NCBI RefSeq assembly: GCF_000712165.1
Contig: NZ_KL544010.1
Location: 62,001-126,000, forward strand
DNA: 64,000 nt
Reading direction: 5' to 3'
Source of the DNA: Ureaplasma canigenitalium ATCC 51252
Lineage (GTDB): Bacteria; Bacillota_I; Bacilli_A; Mycoplasmatales; Mycoplasmoidaceae
Below are positions 58,617 to 64,000 of this stretch, piece after piece. Positions within the stretch are counted from its first letter, which is position 1. Each line of letters starts with the position of its first letter. Under the pieces are notes generated by a model. The model had not been told where the DNA came from. It worked only from the letters and a program-made list of their open reading frames with translations, and made no database searches. The position numbers and the translations under genes were made by a program.

Positions 58617-60221
58617 ATGAAAAAGAAACAGCAAAAAATCTTATTTACATCATTCGGTCTTCTACTTGCTGGAAGTGCAATTGCTGGACTTGCTGTTGGT
58701 TGTAAGAAAAATGGCAATAGACAACAAGAGATAAATAAAAGGGACAATAAACAAGAGATAAATGAAAAAGACAAAAAACACAAAGAAATAGAGAAAACTA
58801 TAAATAAATTTAATTCAACTAGTTTAAAAACTAGTTATCTTTCTAAACTTAAAGGTAATAATGATTTAAGTAAATTTGAAAACGAAGTTAATAAACTTAA
58901 AGACTTAGATGTTAGTGTTTTTAATCTGATAAACGGCTTAAAAGATGAAAACAAAAAGAAAGAATATCTTGAAAAACTTAACAAAGTTAAATCTAAAGAT
59001 GACCTAAATACTTTAAAGAAGATTATTGAAGATGATAAATCTCCTGGTAATGGTGAGCATGTAGATAATACGGGTAATGATCAAGGGGATAAACATGGTC
59101 AAACTAACACACCTAATGAACCTAAAAACCCTGAAGCACCTAGTCAACCTGACAATCAAGGTAAAGAGAACCAATCAAAAAAAGAAGAAGACGCTAGTAA
59201 AGGTGGCGAAATAAGTAATCCTAAAAAACCTGGTAAGGATGAAGATTCTAAAAAACCTGGTAACGATGAACAATCTAAAAATAACACTAATCAAGAAAAA
59301 CCGAACGATAATTCATCTAATAATATGCCTGATAACAATGGTAATCATGCTGGAAACAACCAAGTTCCAAATCCAAATGACAACCAAGTTCCAAAGACAC
59401 CAGATGAATTACCACCAAGCAATCCAAATGAAAATAGTAATGAAATTAAAAAAATAAAAGATGAAATTAAAAAGGAAATAGAAAGCTTACCTCCTGGCGG
59501 ACCTACACCTGGTTTCCTTGAAGAATTAAAAAAAGCTAATGATAAAAAGAGCTTAGAAGCTTTAAAGAAAAAAGTCTTAGATGAAGTGGATAACAATAAT
59601 AAGTCGAAAAAACTTGTTAGTAAAAAAACTAAATTGCATGAAAAAATTAGAAAGTCAAAACTTTCAGATGAACTTCAAAATGAGTTAAATGGTAAAGTCA
59701 AAAATAGTGACATTTCAAATATAGATAAAGTAGAAGAAGAAATTGACAAAGCAATTAGTGATTTAGAAAAAGTTCTTCCAAAGAAAGAAGAAGCCAAGGA
59801 ATTACTTAAGAAGCTATCAGAGGATAATAATAGAAAAGACATGCTTGAAGCCCGTATTGATATGTCAAATAAACTTGAAGAAGTTGAAAAGATAATGAAT
59901 GAAATAAAGAGCCTTCTAAAAGACACTCGTGATATAACTAAAAGAGAACATATCGATAAGATTAACGGTCACGAGAGATATCAAGAATTTATTAATAAAG
60001 TTGATGACGAATCAAAGACTGAAGACCAGATCAAAAAGCTCGGTGACGAAGCAGAACTAATTTTTAACAGTGAGAAAATGAAGGTACAAGAAGTTCTAAA
60101 TCAAATTAAAGATGAAGGTATTAGAAATAATCTTAATGAAGAATTAAACAGACAAGTCAATATCACTGGACTCAGAGACATAAAAAAGAAGGCTCAAGAC
60201 CAACTAAAAAGAAAAAAATAA
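58617..60221 (+). CDS. Modular helical-repeat lipoprotein
   Basis: A 534-aa predicted surface lipoprotein with lipobox LAVGC (Cys29). After the signal come two helical modules (about residues 60-95 and 100-138), a Pro/Asn/Lys/Gly-rich low-complexity linker (about 140-275) and about five further modules up to the C-terminus. Each module has the pattern hydrophobic helix, K/N-rich turn, L-x-x-L helix, about 40 residues long, reminiscent of the albumin-binding GA module of surface proteins in mycoplasmas. It has no Trp at all. The start follows AAGGAAT. Host-protein binding is inferred. Confidence 0.75.
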   Translation: MKKKQQKILFTSFGLLLAGSAIAGLAVGCKKNGNRQQEINKRDNKQEINEKDKKHKEIEKTINKFNSTSLKTSYLSKLKGNNDLSKFENEVNKLKDLDVSVFNLINGLKDENKKKEYLEKLNKVKSKDDLNTLKKIIEDDKSPGNGEHVDNTGNDQGDKHGQTNTPNEPKNPEAPSQPDNQGKENQSKKEEDASKGGEISNPKKPGKDEDSKKPGNDEQSKNNTNQEKPNDNSSNNMPDNNGNHAGNNQVPNPNDNQVPKTPDELPPSNPNENSNEIKKIKDEIKKEIESLPPGGPTPGFLEELKKANDKKSLEALKKKVLDEVDNNNKSKKLVSKKTKLHEKIRKSKLSDELQNELNGKVKNSDISNIDKVEEEIDKAISDLEKVLPKKEEAKELLKKLSEDNNRKDMLEARIDMSNKLEEVEKIMNEIKSLLKDTRDITKREHIDKINGHERYQEFINKVDDESKTEDQIKKLGDEAELIFNSEKMKVQEVLNQIKDEGIRNNLNEELNRQVNITGLRDIKKKAQDQLKRKK

Positions 60222-60268
60222 AAAATAATAAGGCAACCCCTCTCTTATCATTCATGAGAAAAAAATGT

Positions 60269-60310
60269 AAAAACACTCTTTACAAATCTCGTGTAAAGGG
60301 TGTTTTTTCT
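60269..60310. terminator. Terminator after the modular lipoprotein
   Basis: A 16-bp stem (AAAAACAC-T-CTTTACA / TGTAAAG-G-GTGTTTTT) with a 7-base loop and T run. Confidence 0.85.
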
Positions 60311-60602
60311 TATTAAAATCTACTCAATCGTATTGTAAAACTTAGTACCAGGATTACCCCCAAAATCGAACAGTTATTTAATGAAAAAGTAGATTTTTAA
60401 TTTATTATAAGGCACACAAGAAAGGGTTAAAAATTGATAGTATTATCGAACAATTTAAGGTTAATAAATAATTTCTTTTGTATAAAAATCAAGTAATGTA
60501 AAGTGAATTATTTGATCAGTTTTATATTTCATCATTAACATACAAAAAGGTATTGAATTGATAAGGAAATTTATTATATATTTATTAACAAATTTTAAAT
60601 AA
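60311..60602. other. Gene-free stretch before the third R-M system
   Basis: No intact frame. Two short open pieces (about 60345-60390 and 60391-60470) are broken by stops and could be decayed coding sequence; nothing can be identified. AT-rich and without obvious repeats. Confidence 0.5.
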
Positions 60603-60611
60603 TGTTAAAAT
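60603..60611 (+). promoter_or_regulatory. Extended -10 promoter (TGTTAAAAT)
   Basis: TGN-TAAAAT extended -10 element. The expected start of transcription is about 60617-60619, inside the 5' arm of the hairpin that follows. Confidence 0.55.
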
Positions 60612-60613
60612 AT

Positions 60614-60644
60614 GAGGTAAAGGAATTTTTTACCTCTTTTTTTT
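60614..60644 (+). terminator. Terminator-like hairpin abutting the GTG start
   Basis: Stem GAGGTAAA / TTTACCTC, 7-base loop, then T8, with the GTG start codon of the methyltransferase immediately after. It is a canonical intrinsic terminator in the wrong place for the downstream gene; see findings. Confidence 0.75.
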
Positions 60645-62417
60645 GTGAAGTTTAAGATATTAGATTTATTTTGTGGTGCTGGTGGTTTTTCAGCAGGCTT
60701 GGATAAAAATAAAAATTTTGAAACCTTAATTGGTTTGGATTTTGATGAACAAGCGATCAAAACCTTTGGACTTAATTTTCCAACGGCTGAAGCTATTTGT
60801 GGTGATATTACAAATAAAGAAATCAAGGAAAAAATTATTAGTTTATCAGTTTCTAAAGGTATTAATATGATTGTTGGCGGCCCACCATGCCAAGGTTTTA
60901 GTTTAAAAGGAAAACTTCTTGGACTAGATGATCCTAGAAATTTTCTTTTTTTAGAATATATTGAAATGTTAAAAGCAATACAGCCCGAAGTATTTGTTAT
61001 TGAAAATGTGAGAAATATATTAAGTTCTAATAACGGTTTTTTTCTTCAACAAATTCTTGAAAGAACAAGACAATTAGGCTACATTGTAAATTACGGTTTC
61101 TTAAACGCCAGGGATTTTGGTGTTCCCCAAAATCGAGAAAGAGCAATTATCATTGGTTCTAAAACTAAAAGTATAGGTTTACCTACTAAGTGTGTGAAAC
61201 AATTTACAACAGTTTGAGATGCAATATCTGATCTTTCTTTTTTAAGTTCAGGAGAAGGTGAGTTTGAAGTTGACTATCCATCAGCACCTTTAAGTGACTA
61301 TCAAAAGAAAATGAGGTCGAATAAACTTTATAACCATATTGCGACCAAGCATAGTGAATTAGCATTAAAAAAATTAATGTTAATCCCTCCTGAAGGTGAT
61401 AAATCTTTTTTACCAAAAGAATTACACGGAAAACAAAAGTTTTCTTCAACTTGGTCACGTCTTGAATGAAATAATATTAGTCCTACTATTGATACTAGAT
61501 TTGACACACCATCAAACGGAAAAAATTCACATCCTTATTTAAATCGCTCCATTACACCGCGTGAAGCTGCTCGTTTACAGAGTTTTCCTGACAGTTTTAT
61601 TTTTTATGGAACTAAAACTGCTATTTGTAAACAGATTGGGAACGCAGTACCACCTTTAATTGGGAAAGCAATAGCAAATAAAATCGATGAAAATTACAAT
61701 GATAATTTTGTCTGAAATAGTGATTATCAACTTTTTAACAAAGATGCTTTTAATTTTGTAAATGAATTAATCAATCAAAAAATTCAAGTAGATCACATTA
61801 TTACGGACCCACCATATGTAATTTCTAAAAAAAATAATTTTAACACACTAAAAAAACCAAGAAAAGGTGTTTATTTTGGTCAATGAGATGAGAATTTTAA
61901 CTTATTAGATTGGATAAAAGATTATTCAACAATTCTAAAACCAGGCGGTTCTTTTATTGTTTTTTGTTCTTATCGTTTCATTAGCTATATTTGTGATGAA
62001 TTGAGCAAAAATAATATAGAAATAAAAGATGTTCTAATTTGAAAAAAGAAAAATCCGATGCCACGTAATACAACTCGTAGATATGTTCAAGATATGGAAT
62101 TTGCGATATGAGCGGTTAAACCTGGAAAGAAATGAATCTTTAATAAAGATAAAAGTAAACCTTATATGCGTTCAGTTTTTGAAACACCAACTGTTCAAGG
62201 TAATGAACGTACTATACACCCCACTCAAAAGAGTCTTAGTCTTATGAAATCGATAATTGAAACACATACTAACAAAAACGATTTAATCCTTGATCCGTTC
62301 ATGGGGAGCGGATCAACAGGGGTTGCCGCTCTTTTGCTAGATAGAAAATTTATCGGTATAGAAAAAGATAATAAATTTTTTAAAATAGCCGTTGACAGAT
62401 GTGAAGGGAGAAAATAA
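60645..62417 (+). CDS. Fused m5C / amino DNA methyltransferase
   Basis: A 590-aa two-enzyme chain. Residues 1-345: cytosine-5 methyltransferase with LDLFCGAGGFSAGL (I), GGPPCQGFSLKG (IV), VIENVRNIL (VI), QNRERAIIIG (VIII) and KQIGNAVPPLIG (X). Residues 380-590: beta-class amino-methyltransferase with IITDPPYVISKK (about 387) and DPFMGSGSTGVAALLL (about 552), preceded by HPTQKSLSLM. Both domains keep all catalytic motifs. Trp codons are a mix of TGA and TGG. Start is GTG at 60645, consistent with the usual MKFKILDLF opening. The HNH gene follows with no gap. Two methylations, probably one per strand of an asymmetric site. Confidence 0.93.
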
Positions 62418-62885
62418 ATGAGTGTTTTATTAAGTGAACTACTTAAGAATAAAATTAACCCTTTAATTCACGGGGTACTTTTTAGTTTAATTGTAGACTC
62501 AACCAAAATTAAACGAATATCTATTTTGGTTGAAATTGTGCATCAATTAAAACCTAATTTATGTTCAGGTTGTAATGATCAATATAACTTGGAAGAAAGG
62601 ACTTTTATCAGTCGTAAAACTAATGATTATTATCTTGAAGTTCATCACAATATTTCATTAGCTAATGGGAATGAATTAGATGATGTAAATAATATGGTTA
62701 AACTTTGTCCAGTTTGTCATGCTTGTTTAAAAAGAAACAGAGGCCTTAAAGAAGTTCAGAAGAATATTATTAAAAGTATTTTAAGAAATAATATCGATAC
62801 CCTTCAGTATAGTGCTCGTTTTTTCGATCTTCCATTAAGCAATACTGAACAAATAGTTGACGAAATTTATAATCATTTAGCATAA
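62418..62885 (+). CDS. HNH restriction endonuclease paired with the fused methyltransferase
   Basis: A 155-aa nuclease with a zinc-stabilised HNH fold: CSGC (Cys49, Cys52), EVHHN (His76-His77), Asn91/92 and CPVCH (Cys97, Cys100, His101). Gene start is the base after the methyltransferase stop. Position and size fit the endonuclease of a type II/IIS system. Architecture resembles HphI, which from memory has separate m5C and m6A methyltransferases and a small nuclease; the site here is unknown. Confidence 0.85.
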   Translation: MSVLLSELLKNKINPLIHGVLFSLIVDSTKIKRISILVEIVHQLKPNLCSGCNDQYNLEERTFISRKTNDYYLEVHHNISLANGNELDDVNNMVKLCPVCHACLKRNRGLKEVQKNIIKSILRNNIDTLQYSARFFDLPLSNTEQIVDEIYNHLA

Positions 62886-62887
62886 CT

Positions 62888-62924
62888 CTAAAATAGTAAA
62901 TAGCTTTCCTATTTACTATTTTAG
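62888..62924. terminator. Long hairpin between the HNH gene and def
   Basis: Perfect 16-bp stem CTAAAATAGTAAATAG / CTATTTACTATTTTAG with a 5-base loop between convergent genes. Only a short T stretch follows, so termination is likely but less certain. Confidence 0.7.
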
Positions 62925-62942
62925 TTGCTGAAGAAAGTTCAC

Positions 62943-63542
62943 CTATCTTTTGATTTCTTCTCACAAAGCTTCTTTCTTGAATTTATCATCCTTATTAATT
63001 CGATGATAATAAAGACGACCATCAAGGTGGTCAAGTTCATGTTGGACACACATCGCAATAAAACCGGTAAAGGTTTTCTCTATATATGATTCACTAACTA
63101 AATTATACCCTTGAACAGTGATCTCTTGATCTCTTATCACATAACCAGGTTGGTCAGGATGAACAGACAAACACCCTTCTCCGGTCGAAAGAAAGGCTTT
63201 ATTCATAGATCGATGAGTAATCTTCGGATTGATTAATAAATATTGATGTTCGATTTGATTACTATCCTTAAAGTGGATATATGTTGCTCTCTTGTTTCAT
63301 CCCACCTGGTTAGCCGCTATCGCGACCCCTGGTCGGATGTTATATTTTTTTGCTTTATCAAGGAAACTAATTTCAATATAGTTAACCATTCGCTTTAAGT
63401 AATAAATATCCTCCTTGGAAAATTCATTACCAATTATTTCTTCGCACGGATTTAACATTACCGGATGATGATCCATAAAAATCCAACTTTTATTTGGATT
63501 TGAGTTCTTCTTTATTAAATCGGTAAATTTGATGTTATACAT
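62943..63542 (-). CDS. def: Peptide deformylase
   Basis: A 199-aa metallohydrolase that removes the formyl group from nascent proteins. Motifs I GVAIAANQVGW, II EGCLSV and III QHELDHLDGRL (metal site) are complete. Trp codons at 63294 and 62958 are TGA. The start is uncertain: 63542 follows AAGGAAG; the alternative ATG at 63557 adds five residues. The frame extends to 63623 but would include the likely promoter (TATAAT on minus near 63595). Confidence 0.93.
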
Positions 63543-63650
63543 AACTTCCTTCTTCATTGCTGCTATGTCGTTAGAATTAGTTTTAATATTGTTATAATTA
63601 TAAGTTAAGAAGTAGCAAAGCAAAATTTAAATTCAAGAATAGGATACATT

Positions 63651-64000
63651 ATGGGTGGACAAGGAAGTAATTCAAGTTTACTAACAATCTTAATTGTTAT
63701 TATCCCGATAGCAATTATTATTTGATTCATATATAAAAAACGAAAAAAGTCACAGGAAGCTAACTCACCGAGTAACCAAGGAAATAAGTCTGAGACAAAC
63801 GAAGTCTGATCTACAATTAAGAAACATCTTAAAGAAATCGAAGATTATGGTAAAGAGGTCATTGATTCTTATGTCGTAAGACGTGCTGATCCCCACAACA
63901 CTTCACAAATGACGAAAGAACAACGGATTGCTTATCGTGATGAGATGAAAAAATTGAAGGAACTGAAAGTCAGTGATCCAATTGAGTACAAGAAAGCAAT
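63651..64000 (+). CDS. N-terminally anchored membrane protein, 3' truncated
   Basis: The first 116 residues of a longer protein: short polar start, one hydrophobic helix (about residues 10-32), then a Lys/Glu/Gln-rich soluble segment likely to be coiled coil. Trp codons are TGA. The start follows AGGATACATT. Divergent from def. Unrecognised; the window ends inside it. Confidence 0.65.

Noticed and set aside
60340-60480. Possible transposase fragments before the third R-M system
   Set aside because: Only about 12 and 28 codons between stops, with no family signature strong enough to name.

Overview
The window is from a mollicute (Mycoplasma-type) chromosome. TGA is read as tryptophan throughout: almost every long gene (ileS, polC, clpB, parC, the large helicase) is open only if TGA codes for Trp, and conserved Trp positions carry TGA. 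The base composition is AT-rich, the lipoproteins have mycoplasma-style lipoboxes, PolC is the replicative-type polymerase found in this group, and ClpB lacks the usual N-terminal domain. The species is not claimed.

Layout. 1-3.7 kb: end of an iron/siderophore-type ABC importer (two FecCD permeases and a 624-aa binding lipoprotein), then a small lipoprotein. 4.3-7.7 kb (minus): DUF402 and DUF3196-like proteins, the heat-shock repressor HrcA and a membrane protein. 7.7-10.7 kb: a YqaJ-like nuclease, thiI and a DHH phosphoesterase, all overlapping. 10.9-12.3 kb (minus): an IS3-transposase N-terminal domain standing alone and a polytopic membrane protein. 12.4-21.6 kb: ileS, tsaD, metK, polC. 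21.6-23.7 kb (minus): clpB behind a CIRCE operator, the HrcA target. 23.9-29.2 kb: a VEK-repeat protein, asnS, pgsA, asnA, gapN. 29.4-34.8 kb: a P37/PhnD-type lipoprotein, its ATPase, a fused double permease and a second DHH phosphoesterase. 34.9-40.0 kb (minus): a tight three-gene operon of a two-TM protein, a K+-channel-like protein and a PD-(D/E)XK/DUF2779 nuclease, opposite a 1373-aa SF1 helicase (40.2-44.3 kb).

44.4-50.5 kb: two restriction-modification (R-M) systems. The first is Eco47II/Sau96I-like and uses TGA-Trp. The second sits in an island with all seven Trp codons TGG, regulated by an HTH protein and preceded by a recombinase remnant, so it looks recently imported from a standard-code Firmicute. 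50.6-58.1 kb (minus): mtnN, a nadD-yqeK fusion, yqeH, parC, parE. 58.1-60.2 kb: a 39-aa membrane peptide, a structured untranslated stretch and a modular helical-repeat lipoprotein. 60.6-62.9 kb: a third R-M system, made of one polypeptide joining an m5C and an amino-methyltransferase, followed directly by an HNH nuclease. 62.9-64 kb: def (minus) and the start of a membrane-anchored protein.

Functional links: metK makes S-adenosylmethionine (SAM) and mtnN removes methylthioadenosine or S-adenosylhomocysteine, which supports the four methyltransferase domains of the three R-M systems. asnA makes asparagine for asnS. hrcA controls clpB. thiI and tsaD modify tRNA. The best candidates for an undescribed system are the channel/nuclease operon at 34.9-40.0 kb with the divergent helicase, and the fused dual methyltransferase plus HNH nuclease. 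No tRNA, rRNA or CRISPR array was found.
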